Positions 1-11,840 are shown, counted from the stretch's first letter. The stretch: 64,000 bases of DNA from Perognathus longimembris pacificus (GCF_023159225.1 NC_063174.1:42400191-42464190), one strand, 5' to 3'. A program made the numbers and translations. The notes: generated by a model from the sequence alone, not told the origin.

Positions 1-1293
1 TCATTTACCTTAAGATTTCTTTTGCCACTTCTGTGATGGTGTAGCTTTGTTTAAAGCCTGCACTATATAAGAATATCATATTTTCCCAGCCAAGTGAACA
101 GTGACCACTTGAAAAATGTTTGGGCAAACACATGTACATCTGGAATGTGAAGAGGTATAGGTTATAAGTGTGTGACTGTTCAACAAATACCTTAGAAATC
201 CGAACAGAATGCAGGTCAAATTTAGCCCTTTTTCTTGGCGTGGAGAGGCTGGTTATCTATTGGGGTGGGATCGTTTGGCAATGGAAGTGTGCATTTCTGA
301 AATCAGCATGTTTTCTAGAAGTATCTGCACCTGGGGCTGGGTTGGGAAGGGGCAGGGGGGCATGGACATGGGTGGCTCACAGGGTGCTGGAGTGGGGCTC
401 CAGTGGGAGGTCTCTATCTCTGGCTCACTCAGCGCTGGGAGGGGGAGCAACTCTGAACAGACATGGCCCGTTGTGGTTGCTGCTGTTCATGCTCAGAAAA
501 ATGTGGCAAAGCAGCCCAGCCTGTGGTGTGGGGTGTGGGAGGCAGGGCAGCAGAGGAGAACTGGCCATCTTCGGGCCAGCAAGTGTGAGCTTTTGGGACC
601 CAGCTATCATTACAAGCAGCTCCAGCTCTCCTGGCTTGGGAGTTTAATCAAAGGGATATCAGCAGACCACCCAGGCTGGGCCCCACCGTGAACTGTGAGC
701 TGTGTGCTGTGTCCGCTCCCCAGCCAGTCAGCCGTGCAGTGATGGGGCCAGGCCTCTGGAAATGTGCTGACAGACAGAGCAGGGAGGAGACACTCTGTGC
801 TCCTCACATTTTTCATTTAGATGGAAAGTGGAACAGAAAACCATTGGTTTCTTTCATATCTGTGCCCCTTGCCTTGACACTTTTCTGCCTCCAGAAGGAT
901 ACATCTGAAGTACAGAGCATTTAGTTCACAGTAGTTTCCCATTCAGTCCTCCTCAACCTTCCACCAAAGAATTTTGAGGTGTCTCTTCTGCTTCAACAGC
1001 TACTCTTATCCACATTCACAGTGGACCCCAAATGAATCTTAATTTTCGAAATACCACTTTGAAGGGAAATGGGGCAGAACAAAGACTTCAAAATGGTTGC
1101 AGATGTTCTCTAAGACTGAGGCAGGTGGTGCCTAGGGTATCACAGGTGTCAGTGTTTGACTCTAGAAACTTCTTTCCTTCTTCCTAGCTTCCTTGGATAT
1201 GTGTAAAGGACTGTACATTTGTGCTTGTGTATTAACTCTGCTTCCTTTGGCTCTGTGTTCTGTCTTGGTAGAAACTGTTGTAACTCTTTCATC
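1..1293. other. Unannotated intronic or intergenic sequence
   Basis: This is mostly unique-looking sequence, with a somewhat GC-richer patch around 320-760. Overlapping open frames of about 160 codons occur at 168-691 in two frames at once. They have no splice context, no recognisable domain and shifting composition, so I treat them as chance. I see no repeat I can name here. Confidence 0.5.
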
Positions 1294-1308
1294 CCCTATG
1301 CACTTCTT

Positions 1309-1528
1309 TGTTTTTGTTTGGTTTTTTTTTTTTTTGGCCAGTCCTGGGCCTTGGACTCAGGGCCTGAGCACTGTCCCTGGCTTCTTCCCGCTCAAGGCTA
1401 GCACTCTGCCACTTGAGCCACAGCGCCGCTTCTGGCCGTTTTCTGTATATGTGGTGCTGGGGAATCGAACCTAGGGCCTCGTGTATCCGAGGCAGGCACT
1501 CTTGCCACTAGGCTATATCCCCAGCCCA
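1309..1528 (-). mobile_element. Dimeric ID-type SINE, young copy 1
   Basis: The element is full length and on the minus strand. It opens with the poly(A) tail seen as a T run (1321-1336), followed by the second ID-like unit and then the first, ending CCCCAGCCC. A perfect 15-bp target-site duplication, CCCTATGCACTTCTT, flanks it at 1294-1308 and 1529-1543. The first unit keeps a tRNA-like B box (GGTTCGATTCC on the minus strand, with one change in this copy) and an A-box-like TAGCCTAGTGG. It is almost identical to the copies at 9967, 43467 and 58292. Non-autonomous SINEs of this type are copied by L1 enzymes. Confidence 0.95.
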
Positions 1529-2716
1529 CCCTATGCACTTCTTGATCCCATTTCTTAGAAGAGAAAAGGGTAAGTAGAAAAATCTTAAGCTCTTGAGTCA
1601 GTAAGATATTAGACACAATCCATGCAGGCCTTGATTTCCTCATCTGTAAACAAGGGGCATCTCAGCATCAAGACTAATTTTCTCTCCTGAATCCTTTGCT
1701 TACCTTGAATAAGTCCAGCTAAGTTTCCTAGCTCTTCTATGTCTCTCAACTCTCCCACACCCTGGCCTGCTGCCCTGTCTCTTGTTTTAAAATAACCTTC
1801 CTTTTACTCTTCTGCCCATGCAATTTCTATCTTCCCTATCCTGCCAAATTTAAATTAATATGCAAGTGCTGTACTCAGGCCCCGTGTTCCAGCCCTACAC
1901 TTAATTGTACTGTCTGACTTCACCTCTTAACAGTTGTCCAGTCTCTCTCAAGGTCAGTGATGACCTTGGAATTGCCACCTGCAGTTATCTGTTTTTAATC
2001 CTTATCCTCCTCCAGTATTGCTATTATTGACCACCTCCTACCAGAAAATTTCTGTGAGCTGCTATAATCCTTCTGTAATTTCTTTGAATGCTCATTCTTT
2101 CCCTTCCCCTGAAAACTAGACTTCTTTTTCAACGTTGCTTTAAAAGCCACTGGCTTATAGATCTCAGATGTATAAAACAGATAAAACAGAGTGGATCTGG
2201 TTGAAAAAGGTGAGGTGATCTCTGAGTTCTGTGTCCCCCTGCTGTTTGTGGATACCCTCCAACAGGCCTCTGAATTCCAGGCTCACATTTTATGTATTGT
2301 TTCGCCTGGGGTGAATTTTCTTCTGTAGCTTCATTTGGTACCTCTCCACCCTGAACCCCTTTGTTGATTGTGAAGCTCAGCTTCAGATGGACTACTAAAC
2401 ACTTCCACCTATTAATTGCCCAGTATTTAGAATATTTGATGTGTTTTGAAATATTTCAGAATCACTCCAAAATATTCAACATATCTAGAGCAAATTTCTC
2501 TTTCTTCTCTGACATTACAGTTCTAGGGATTAGGTTTGAAAGTGTGATTTACCCGTTCTTCTCTTTGTTTTCTTGTTCTCTCTGTGGCCAGACAATTGTC
2601 CAGTCTTAGTTATTCTGACTACAATGTCTCTGCACTATTTGTTTTTTGTTTCACTTGTATACCAACTGTCCAGGTGAAGGCTGGTCTTCATTATGTCTCA
2701 AAGGGAAAGCTGCAGT

Positions 2717-2775
2717 TTCCTTCCTTCCTTCCTTCCTTCCTTCCTTCCTTCCTTCCTTCCTTCCTTCCTTCCTTT
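2717..2775. repeat. (TTCC)n microsatellite
   Basis: A tract of about 14 TTCC units sits exactly where the T-rich tail of the adjacent minus-strand SINE should be. It probably arose by expansion of that tail. Confidence 0.95.
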
Positions 2776-2948
2776 CTTTGGCCAGTCCTGGAGCTTGAAC
2801 TCAGGGCCTGAGCACTGTCCCTGGCTTCTTTTTGCCCAACGCTAGCACTCTGCCACTTCTGGCCTTATTCTATATGTATATGGTCCTGAGAAATCCGACT
2901 CAGGGCTTCATGTATACAAGGCAAGCACTAGGCCATATTCCCAACCCT
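2776..2948 (-). mobile_element. Dimeric ID-type SINE, minus strand, with deletions
   Basis: The second unit matches GGCCAGTCCTGGAGCTTGAA and the first ends in CATATTCCCAACCC. The hinge lacks the bases between CTGCCACTT and TCTGGCC that other copies carry (GAGCCACAGCGCCACT), and the promoter half is also shortened. A short imperfect target duplication, CTGCAGTTTCC and CTGCAGTTCCC, is visible at about 2710 and 2947. The intervening TTCC tract belongs to the insertion. Confidence 0.85.
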
Positions 2949-3447
2949 GCAGTTCCCTTCTTAAATGGTCTTTTAGGCAGTTTCCTGCTCACTCTCATCT
3001 TTACTCTGATGTCTTCTTTCTAAATCACAGCTTAAATTCTGGGAATTCCCTCTTTAGGTATCTCAAAAAGACTTCCTGTGTTTTGATATGAAACACAAGC
3101 CTCACAAAGCAAAATAAATGACTAAGTCAAAGATTTCATTTAGAATTTGGTTCCTAGTTACTTCTGCCTGCCTCCTCAACACACAAGGTTTTTGTACTGT
3201 TCAGTTAAGTTTCTGTTGGTCTCCATATTTTAGTTTAGGCCACCTTCTTAGGAGAAACATCCCCTAGTTATTATGACTAATCTATGCATCCTTCTTCCGC
3301 ATATGCATGGTTTCTCACATCACATTGTATATATGACTATAGACAGTGAACATCTTGGGGTCCTTGTTGCCTCAGACCTCTCATTGGTAGTACCCTTGAC
3401 TCTCTATATCCTTGAATTCTGAGCTCTGTGTAGTTAATATGGACAAC

Positions 3448-3502
3448 TACTTTTTTTTTTGCACCAGTCCTGGGGCTTGGACTCAGGGCCTGAGCTGCCA
3501 AC
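3448..3502 (-). mobile_element. Fragment of ID-type SINE
   Basis: A T run followed by CCAGTCCTGGGGCTTGGACT and CAGGGCCTGAGC is only the 3' end of a minus-strand dimeric SINE. The copy is 5'-truncated. Confidence 0.8.
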
Positions 3503-3539
3503 ACCCATCTTGACTTTTTTTTTAAGAAGTGCATCTGTG

Positions 3540-4250
3540 CAGACTTTTAAAAATCATTATCCCCTAAGCAATGAACTATAGCAACTATTGACATCACATT
3601 CACATTGCATTAGGTATTATATACAATCTAATGATTACTAAATGATCTCAAATATGTAAGAGGATTTGTATTGATTATATGCAAATATTTTGACATTTTA
3701 TGTAAGAGACTTGATTGTCTCCAGAATGTGCTATCTGCAAGAAGCCTTAGAATCAGTCCCCTGTGGATTCTGAGGGACAACTATACTTAACAAATGTGCT
3801 CATTCTGTTATACTATAAGATACTTAGCAGAGGATAAAACCATACCAAGTTTTCACTAGGTTTTTTTTTTCCTGGTATGGTGTATAGTGTGCATTCAATC
3901 CATGTTTTTAAATAAATAATGAAGAACCCCTTGTTACCCTAGCCAGAAGTCTTTCTGACTTGTGTGATCCTTCAGCCCTTCATTAGTCACTCAGTGAAAC
4001 ACATCTATTATAGTGCTTTTGTATCTCTTCTTGTTTGTGTGGCTATAAACCACATGATGGCAGCTCTTTCTAATTCGTCACTCACCACAGGACCTTGTAC
4101 TTAGCAGACACTTATTACATGTTTACTAAATGGAAATGAATTTTTATTCTGTGTTTTTTCAGTTTTCATATTCTGTCTTAAAACTATTGCTATTATTTTC
4201 TTTTTCATTGATACTACCATACCTGGGCTTCACACTAAAGCAGCCAATGT
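3540..4250. other. Unannotated AT-rich sequence
   Basis: I see no coding exon, RNA gene or repeat that I can name in this stretch. Confidence 0.4.
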
Positions 4251-4264
4251 AAATCAGGTATGCC

Positions 4265-4450
4265 TAATTCATCCTAGGCACTGTGCTAAGAATATTATAT
4301 TCCTTGTCTCTTTGACCCTACAAGGGAGAGACTGCTTATTTATTTATTACCTATGAAGATGAAGAAATAGAAGCTGATAGGGTGAGTCATTCTGCTAAGG
4401 TCACACAAATGGCAAATGAGTATATCATTATTCAAACTCACATTTGTATG
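4265..4450 (+). mobile_element. MIR-like ancient SINE
   Basis: The order of motifs is typical of MIR: GGCACTGTGCTAAG, then a core resembling GAAGATGAAGAAATAGAAGC, then CTAAGGTCACACAAATGGCA. The copy is diverged, so boundaries are approximate. Confidence 0.65.
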
Positions 4451-4454
4451 ATTG

Positions 4455-5515
4455 CATATGCTTTACCCTGGTATTTTCTGCCTCTTTGGTCTTTGAGTTG
4501 GTACTCAAATCTCTTTGTCATACATATTGTTTAAATATTCAGTGATATTCAACGTGAGACTATCAGCCCCAGAAAGTCAAGGGCTGGGTTGTTGTTGTTT
4601 TTTTAATTAGTCATGTTCTTCTTTAGTGCTCAAAAGAGTGCCACATGCACATAGAAAAAGTACCTGATGAATATTTGTTTGAATTGATGAAATACTCTTA
4701 TGAAACTTATCTCTAGACCTCCTCAGATTAAAAAACCTTAAGATTTTTCTGGACTAGGCTCTGATGAGGAAATTGATAAGAAAAATGCACTGGAAATGCC
4801 GTGCCATGATTGCTCACATGCTCTACTATTATCCACTGTGTCCTTGATGTTGAATTCCCACTTCTATTTCCATAAATAGGGTACATGAAATGTGCACAGC
4901 TTACTGAACCTGAGGTTAGTTTGAATAAATCACAAGTCATTTGCTAAGTAGGTCTTTGCAGTTTTGGTGCCATGAAGAAACAATACAATATCCTCATTGT
5001 GCAGACAGGGAACAGAATCTGTATGTCAAAGCTATTATTTCATTCATTCAAGAACATTATACCCACGGCTTCAAGACCAGGCTGAAACCATCTCTGAAAT
5101 TATGTAAAGCACCAGCAAGAACAACACTCATCTCTCACTCTAGTCACTTGTGGTCTATGCAAAAAGAGATGATTTGGAACCTATAATTTCCTTGCTAGCC
5201 TTCCAGTGACAATAAACACCACTTTTCTACTTACTGGTGAAACTGGCTGCTAACTGGAGACAGAAGGTGGGAGGAGGGGGGAGGTCTTTGCCAAGAATAT
5301 TTGCTAGGATTTGAGTGAGACCTATTTCACTTTCTGTATCTGGCTTCTACATCCTTATATTCAACCAATCACAATTGAAAGTATTTGAGGGGAAATGTGT
5401 CTGCTTAACATACACAAAGTTTTTTTCTTGTCCTTGTTCCCTAAACAGTATGTTATAAAAGCCATTTATGTTGTGTTAAATATCATAACTGATAGGAAGA
5501 TATGCACAAAGTATA
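4455..5515. other. Unannotated sequence
   Basis: No supported gene is present. Short open frames at 4728-4940 (-) and 4941-5186 (+) abut but have no splice or domain support. Confidence 0.4.
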
Positions 5516-5517
5516 TA

Positions 5518-5519
<2 letters not shown>

Positions 5520-5567
<48 letters not shown>
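5520..5567. repeat. (TG)n microsatellite at a SINE tail
   Basis: About 24 TG units lie directly next to the ID-like sequence starting at 5568, at its 3' (tail) end. Confidence 0.95.
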
Positions 5568-5568
<1 letters not shown>

Positions 5569-5633
5569 GCTGAGGAGTGAACCTTGGCTCTTATGCACTC
5601 TAGGTAAGCACTGTACACTCCCACCAGTATCCC
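5568..5633 (-). mobile_element. Monomeric ID-like SINE, old
   Basis: The sequence TTGCTGAGGAGTGAACCTTG followed by CTAGGTAAGCACTGTACACT resembles the minus strand of an ID/tRNA-Ala-like SINE. It is diverged and short. Confidence 0.6.
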
Positions 5634-5989
5634 ACTTTATGTAAGGGACCAGATTTTTCTCAGATTTTTGTGCCTGAGAGTTATGGGTCTAGTCCCCCAC
5701 AAATACAAAGGGAATGTGAGTTTATGTGTTCTCACTGAACCAAGCTCTGGGGACTTAACAGTGAATAAGATACAGTCCTTGTCCAAAGTGCCTTACAAAA
5801 ATTTGTGGGACAAAATAGGAAAATAAATTTATTTGTATTTATAATATGAACACTTTCCTCCTGAAGCAGTTTGATACTGAAAGATCTTTTAAATCAAAGA
5901 TCTTTTACCGCTTAGGGAGGTCCTTTATGACAGATTTGACATTAGGATGTAAAGCACTGTGTGGTAGTGATAAAACACAGAGTCTTTGG

Positions 5990-6172
5990 AGTTCTGTTGG
6001 CTCATGCCAATAATCCTAGCTACTTAGGAGGCTGAGGTCAGAGGATTGAGATTTGGAGCCATCCTGGGCAGGAAAGTTTGTGAAACTTACCTCCAATGAA
6101 CTACCAAAATAAGCCAAAAGTGGAAAAGCTAAAGGACAATACCCAGGCCCTGAGTTTGAGCCGTGGCACACA
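5990..6172 (+). mobile_element. B1-ID fusion SINE
   Basis: The 7SL-like half reads GGCTCATGCCAATAATCCTA, TACTTAGGAGGCTGAGG and so on. The ID half is reduced, ending AGGCCCTGAGTTTGAGCC. The copy is partly deleted. Confidence 0.75.
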
Positions 6173-6308
6173 CCAACATTTAGAGGCTTCTGATTTTTCT
6201 ATCTCCATGGCCGGCCTTATTCCTATGCCTCTTGGTATAGCTATAAGTGTGTATTTGCTGATGTTTTTCTCAAGCAGCAATGATAATAAGGCTTTGTATT
6301 GTGTTAAG

Positions 6309-6535
6309 AAAGGTCATCCAGTTATTGGTAGCTCATGCCCAATCCTAACTACTCAAGAGGCTGAGATTAGAAGGATCGTGATTCTAAAGCCCGCCTAGGC
6401 AAGAAAATCCAAGAGACTCTGTCTCCAAAATAACCAGCGGACATGGTTTATTGGTAAGCCACCAGTAAGCCAGCAAGCTGAACAAGTGTGAAACTCTTAA
6501 ATTCAAACCCTGGTATTAGAAAAACAAAACAAAAG
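6309..6535 (+). mobile_element. B1-ID fusion SINE with purine-rich tail
   Basis: A B1-like half (GGTAGCTCATGCCCAATCCT, ACTCAAGAGGCTGAGATTAG) is followed by a degenerate ID half ending AAATTCAAACCCTGGTATT and an A-rich tail. The tail runs into the GGAA-rich tract at 6541. Confidence 0.75.
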
Positions 6536-6540
6536 CAAGA

Positions 6541-6636
6541 ACAGGAAGGAAGGAGAGAAAGAAAAAGAGGAAGAAATTGAGGGGAAGAAAAGGGGAAGGG
6601 AAAGGAAGGAAAAAAGGGAAAGGAGGGAGGTAGAGA
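6541..6636. repeat. GGAA/GAAA polypurine tract
   Basis: Almost pure A/G for about 95 bases, directly after the A-rich tail of the SINE at 6309-6535. It is a degenerate microsatellite that may have grown from that tail. Confidence 0.85.
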
Positions 6637-6639
6637 AGG

Positions 6640-8070
6640 ATATCCAAGTTGTGCATGTTCTTGTCAGAGGAGGGTCTTTGTCACTACATTTGCAGACACA
6701 CTATGTAGTCAGGTGTGGAGTTCTGTTGTCTTCTGTTGTGACTGGGGAATGTCTTATCCTAAAGGGTCTGCTACAGCGTTTCCTACAGAGCAGGATGCAC
6801 CAAGAAACAATCTGCCTAATGACTTATTTGGTAGAGTACTTGAGGGCTCATACTGGACTTGTCCTTTTAATTATCCTGGTGACATCTTCTCATCTCTTAA
6901 TATCATTTTGCTTGTATTTGTTTTCCTATGGTGGAGCTAGAAGTTACTGCCCATGATTCCTTGATGCTGCTATTGAGAGAACAGTAAGTAGGTAGAGTCC
7001 ATGATTTACCTCCTTAAGGTTCAGAAAAAGCTGCACAGAGGATCTGCCACTACAGTTCTGTTAACAACTGTAAGATTCTTGGCTCCAGCCTCCAGGGTAT
7101 GATCACTAGCTCTATTGACTTGGGTTAGGTAGTATATGATCCATGATCTTTTTGTACAGTAAGCCTAAATCCTAAATCAACGCTATCTACTTGGCCACCT
7201 AGACTTCTTTCCCTCACACTTGCCATTGAATTTTCATTCTTAAACCAGTATATTGTTCAAGAGAGATGTGGAAAGATAAATCTAAGAAAATGCACTTTTT
7301 CCCTATGACCCTAGAACAAAAACTATTTTTGACCTTGAATTCTCCCATGGCAAGCAGCTCCATCTTGCCTTACTAGTTATATTAGAAGACATGACCCAAA
7401 TGAAGGCAGATCCAAAAAAGAGAGAACAGGAACAATGAGTGAATGAACTCAGGAGCTTTTATAAGATTACAAATGCAGCCCTCCAATCCCAAGGTCCACC
7501 TCTCTTCCATAGCTTAGGTTCAGGAGGAAAGGCCCAACAAGACCTGTCCCACGTCCCACCTATATTCCCTCTATTAGGACTCTTGACTGACTTGGTCCCT
7601 TTCAGCTCTTCCCAGAAAGTAGCACTTGATTTACCACCATTCTGTTCAAATCCTTAAGAGGTTTACTTATCCTTTAGAGCAATGTAGAATCATAGTCAGG
7701 CATTCAAGGCCCTTCTAAAAGTTGTTTCTCTGTCTCTTCCTATCTTCTGTTACCTTGTCTTTTACCATACTCAGATACTCAGTATCTTTCTTGCTTATCT
7801 GTGGTTTTTCCTTCCTTTTGGATCTATCTTAGGTCTTTCTTTGAATTTTCTTAGCACCACTATATTTTGATGGTCTTAAATACTGCTGTCTATCCAAAGG
7901 TCTTTTCTTCCCTATTTGACTGTAAATTCCTACATGGCATAAAGGCAGAGGTAACTGTACCTACCTTCAGACTTTACCTTCTCTATATGTACATTCAGAC
8001 TTTACCCAAGGCCTTGCCTATAGTAGGTAATATAGTACGTTTTGTCATTGTTGATGAATTATCTTTGAGT
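6640..8070. other. Unannotated sequence
   Basis: No supported coding exon. Frames at 6651-6956 and 7867-8118 are open but lack splice sites or recognisable domains. Confidence 0.4.
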
Positions 8071-8075
8071 TTTGA

Positions 8076-8480
8076 ACTTAAAATTTTTTATTGTAAAGGT
8101 GATGTACAGAGGGGTTAGTTATATAAGTCAGGTAATACATTTCTTTTTGAACAGTGTCACCTCTTCCCTCATTTTCTCTGAGGTTTTTCCCCTCTTGGCC
8201 CTCCTCCCCCATAAGTTATATAGTTCATTTTCAACATAGTGTCTAGTTAATATCACTGTTGCACATAGTTCACCCTTTGTTCCACCATTTCTGTGCTCCC
8301 CCTCACATTCCCCCAAACAGATACATTTAACTATAAGACAAAAAGTACTGAAATAAAAATAGCAGCAAAGACAGGAAACAACAAGGAAAGTAAAATAACA
8401 AAAACATTTTTAAGTATTCTGAACTACAACATTTTTGGAGCATACCACCACATCAAGGGTGATCTAGTTAGGGATATTCC
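8076..8480 (-). mobile_element. L1 3' end, minus strand, subfamily A
   Basis: The hallmark is a T-rich start, then GGTGATGTACAGAGGGGTTA and a long C/T-rich tract (about 8160-8212). It is followed by a region ending in the AAACAGATACATTTAACTAT type motif. The same order recurs at 34000-34420. This is a 5'-truncated L1 3' untranslated region in antisense orientation to the host exons; the subfamily label is mine. Confidence 0.75.
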
Positions 8481-9082
8481 TGATCCCCTCCTCTGAATAC
8501 CCAAAGAGTACCTGGATGGATGGGGTATTCTGGGAATCCAATAGGGCAGTTCCATGATATTTGAATCCTAGTACTTGCAACAACATTACTTTCAGCTAAC
8601 AGCAGTAACAAGCAGTAACATGTGGGCGGGCCAGGCACCGGAAATTGGCCTCATTCTCTGTTTCTCCTGCTCCCCTTTTCAATCCATCACCTGTATTTAT
8701 TTCTGCAATAATTTAAACACCTGTCTAGATGGAATGCATGCAATGTGTCCCTACCCCACACATTCAGATATTTGCTCACCTGCATTATGTGGAAGGCTGC
8801 CTCTAAAATAAATAAAAGAAAAAAGTGCTCTGAGGTCACTGTGGCAGTGGACATGAGACAGGAATGGGAGTGTAACATCTGGATAAGCTGCTCCAGGAGA
8901 GTGGGAGCAGAGGAGGAGGAAGAGGAGGTGGAGGATAAAGGAGTGAAACCTTGCTAGGCTAGCCCATGGTTAACATGGAGGTAGGATCCATGACCAGATG
9001 AGTTGTAGGTAACAAACTGATAGTTTTTAGGTTCTAGTGTCTTGGGGTGGGGGTGGGAGGGATGTAGTTGTTTGATGTTGTT

Positions 9083-9366
9083 CTTTATTTTTTTTAAGTA
9101 TTTATTATCAAACTGAATTACAGGGAGGTTACAGTTTCATACATTAGGCATTGGATACATTTCTTATACTGTTGGTTACCTCCTCCCTCATTCCCCCTCC
9201 CCCTTTTCCTTCCCCCCCTCCCATGAGTTGTTCAGTTCCTTTACACCAAACAGTTTTGCAAATATTGCTTTTGTAGTTGTTTGTCTTTTTTTGGTTTTGG
9301 TATTCCCTTTCAATTTCCTAGTTCTAATACCAGTATACATGGTTTCTAATATACTCAGATAAGATG
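9083..9366 (-). mobile_element. L1 3' end, minus strand, subfamily B
   Basis: A T-rich run is followed by GGGAGGTTACAGTTTCATAC, a C-rich tract (9181-9225), CCATGAGTTGTTCAGTTCCT, and TGGTATTCCC. The sequence closely matches 45205-45500 and 48850-49110, where the last copy continues into ORF2. It is therefore a truncated L1 3' untranslated region. Confidence 0.85.
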
Positions 9367-9699
9367 ATGTTGTTCTTTAAATAAGCACTATTTCTCATGG
9401 CAGACTTAAGAAGTACTCAAAATTTCTTAGTTCTAAATTATTTTATCTACTTTTACACCCTAGACATATTTAATGACTATTCATTTTAAAGTTCAAATAA
9501 CTGAACAACATTGTGAAATAGAAAAACTTAAAGTTCGTAATGGAATTATTTTCTCTTCTAATCTTTGTTGTTTTATATTTTCTCCCTACCCTATCAAAGG
9601 CATTTTGCTGTTTGCTGAAGATTCCCTGAGCCTTATGCAGAGGGAGGAAGCAGTGAATGGCTCCCCTTTCTTGTTTTCTCCTGTCGTTTTTTTGTGGTC

Positions 9700-9850
9700 C
9701 CCTATAATAAGGGCTTCTCAGACTTTACAAGGCAAGTGAATCACCAGTGGAACTTGTTAAGTGCAGATTTTGGTTTTCTGGTACTTGAAGTGAGCTCAGA
9801 GTCTGCATTTTGAACAAGCTCCAAGGAGTATAGATGCTGCTGGTCCATGG
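9700..9850 (+). mobile_element. MER5-like hAT DNA transposon remnant
   Basis: The motif series CTTCTCAGACTTTACAAGG, GAATCACCAGTGGAACTTGT, and GCTGCTGGTCCATGGACTA resembles old non-autonomous hAT-Charlie elements of the MER5 type. Family assignment is from memory of the consensus. Confidence 0.6.
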
Positions 9851-9891
9851 ACTAAAGGCAACTGGAGGAATACAGTATTTAAAGCTACAAA

Positions 9892-10300
9892 CTTGAGCTA
9901 TGTGCAGTGTCTCATACTTGTAATTTCAGCCACATGGGAGGTAGATATCAAGAGTTTCACAGTTTGTGGGGCTGGGGATATAGCCTAGTGGCAAGAGTGC
10001 CTGCCTCGGATACACGAGGCCCTAGGTTCGATTCCCCAGCACCACATATACAGAAAACGGCCAGAAGCGGCGCTGTGGCTCAAGTGGCAGAGTGCTAGCC
10101 TTGAGCGGGAAGAAGCCAGGGACAGTGCTCAGGCCCTGAGTCCAAGGCCCAGGACTGGCCAAAAAAAAAAAAAGAGTTTCACAGTTTGAGACCCTGACCC
10201 CATCACAACCAATAGCTGAACATGGTGACACAGTGCCTGTATGAGACATATAAAGAAGAGAATTGAAATCCAGGGCAGACCAGGCATTATTAACAGGAGT
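9892..10300 (+). mobile_element. B1-like SINE split by a younger SINE
   Basis: A diverged B1-like element (GTGCAGTGTCTCATACTTGT) breaks at 9966 and resumes at 10189 (AGACCCTGACCCCATC). The dimeric SINE at 9967-10171 sits in the gap. Confidence 0.7.
9967..10171 (+). mobile_element. Dimeric ID-type SINE, young copy 2
   Basis: The element is full length, from GGGGCTGGGGATATAGCCTA to the tail after GACTGGCC. A perfect 17-bp duplication, AAGAGTTTCACAGTTTG, flanks it at 9950-9966 and 10172-10188. The first unit has A-box-like TAGCCTAGTGG and exact B-box GGTTCGATTCC. The second unit has A-box-like TGGCTCAAGTG but a decayed B box. Confidence 0.97.
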
Positions 10301-10332
10301 GTCTTTGAAAAATAGCAGAAGCAAAAAGAGCT

Positions 10333-10405
10333 GGAGGCACGGCTAAAGTAGAGCACCTGTTCCTGCCTAGCAAGCTCAAGGTCTTCAGTTCAACCACCAC
10401 ACAAA
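10333..10405 (+). mobile_element. ID-like monomer, old
   Basis: GCTGGAGGCACGGCTAAAGT, GCCTAGCAAGCTCAAGG, then GTTCAACCACCAC resembles a diverged ID unit. It follows the B1-like element and may be its second half. Confidence 0.55.
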
Positions 10406-10987
10406 GAAGTACAGGATTGAGAACTCTTGCCTCAGGAACACCAGGAATGGAATCCAAGCCTGACGTGACAATTGCTCTTGTGCTAGGCATTTTACCTTTC
10501 AACCTTAGTCTCCCTATTTATGGACCTTTAAGGTTAAATAAAATAGTATATACATAAAATACTTAGAGAATTCCTAGAATAAAGTCAGTGTGTTAAATTT
10601 AGCCACCATAAGTGTTAATATGATTTTGTTATTATTACCACTATTAAGTAGAATCTGAAAAGTATCATTTACATAAAAATTGACATTGGCAAAAGATCAT
10701 ATTAAAGGTCCAAACAAGATCTAAGTGTGTATGCTGCCTTTTGCAGACACAAGTGTTATTGGGCTGGCTCTTTGAGTCATAGTTCTCATCATTATTTTTC
10801 TGTTTCTCAGATCCCTTTGTAACGAATAGCATGATTCTGTGATTTGATCAGCCTATGTTAAGTAGCATTTTAGCCCAGGGAAGCAGTGGGCCCAGTGACT
10901 GTCATTCCTTTGAACAACTGATGAGGCACTGATTTTGTGACTGGTGCTATCTTTTCATGTGCAGTATGACTGACCTTAAAAAAAAAA

Positions 10988-11222
10988 ATCAGTGCTAGTG
11001 GCTCACACCTATAATCCTAGCTACTTAGAAGTTTAAGATCTGTGGATTGTAGTTCAAAGCCAGTTGGAGCAGGAAATTCTGTGAGATTCTTATCACTAAC
11101 CACCAAAAAGTCGGAGGTGGAGTTGTGGCTTAGGAGGTAGAGCACTAGCCTTGAGCAAAAATGCTCAGGGACAGCACTCAGGCCTTGAGTTCAGGTCCCA
11201 GGATAGAACAAAAGAAGAGAAT
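10988..11222 (+). mobile_element. B1-ID fusion SINE
   Basis: The B1-like half (GTGGCTCACACCTATAATCC) is followed by the hinge ACCACCAAAAAGTCGGAGG, then the ID half ending GCCTTGAGTTCAGGTCCC and a short A-rich tail. Confidence 0.9.
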
Positions 11223-11644
11223 AAAACCCAAAACTTTTTAGCAGTGAAATGTTTATCATGGTTACCTATCAAGTATACCTAAGTGCTCTTTAACACTTCA
11301 TCTTCATCTAATAGAATCTGGTTGTATTATGGTGCCTTGAGAAATGTAGATGAACAGAGAAGCAGATATAGCATGATGATATACATATTTATCATCCCTC
11401 TGTCCTGTTAGGGAAGAAACCATTAGGCATGACCCTGATTTGTATAGTGTCTAGTAAGAGCTGACATAGTGCTGGGGGAATCTGCTTTGCTGTTAGACCT
11501 TCCCTGGGCAAAACAGTAATATTAAGGCCAAACTTAATGTGACTTAGTGATTCCTTCTGCCCATTCTGAGGCTAATCTCCAGATAACTTGTGTGGAGCAA
11601 ACTATCTAGGTACATATCTAAACACAAGATTTTCCTAGATCTGA

Positions 11645-11840
11645 TCAAGGCTCTAGAGATCTGTTATCCAATAAAGTAGTCACTAGATACATCTGATATT
11701 TTAAATTCAAGATTAAAATACAGATTTTTAGCCATACCAGCCACAATTCAATCTATAATAGCCACATGTGGCTAGTGGCTGTGATATTGGATAGTGTAAA
11801 ATATAGAACATGTTCATCACCAGCACACTTTCTGTTAGAT
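11645..11840 (-). mobile_element. hAT-type DNA transposon remnant
   Basis: It contains TAGCCACATGTGGCTAGTGG and GATATTGGATAGTGTAAAAT, motifs of an old non-autonomous hAT-like repeat. A related copy lies at 26245-26405. The strand label is arbitrary for such a palindromic element. Confidence 0.6.

Noticed and set aside
168..691. Two overlapping + frames of about 160 codons
   Set aside because: Two phases are open over the same GC-richer patch. Neither shows a conserved motif, and there is no CpG island or promoter sign.
2717..2775. CRISPR-like regular repeat
   Set aside because: It is a simple TTCC microsatellite with no spacers. The DNA is clearly mammalian.
9967..10050. tRNA gene-like start with A and B boxes
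   Set aside because: The internal promoter boxes belong to the SINE. The sequence does not fold as a full tRNA and is repeated many times.
10022..10324. Recurring open frames over the dimeric SINEs, for example containing DTRGPRFDSPAP
   Set aside because: The same peptide appears at several loci because the SINE is repeated. It is an RNA polymerase III element and not coding.
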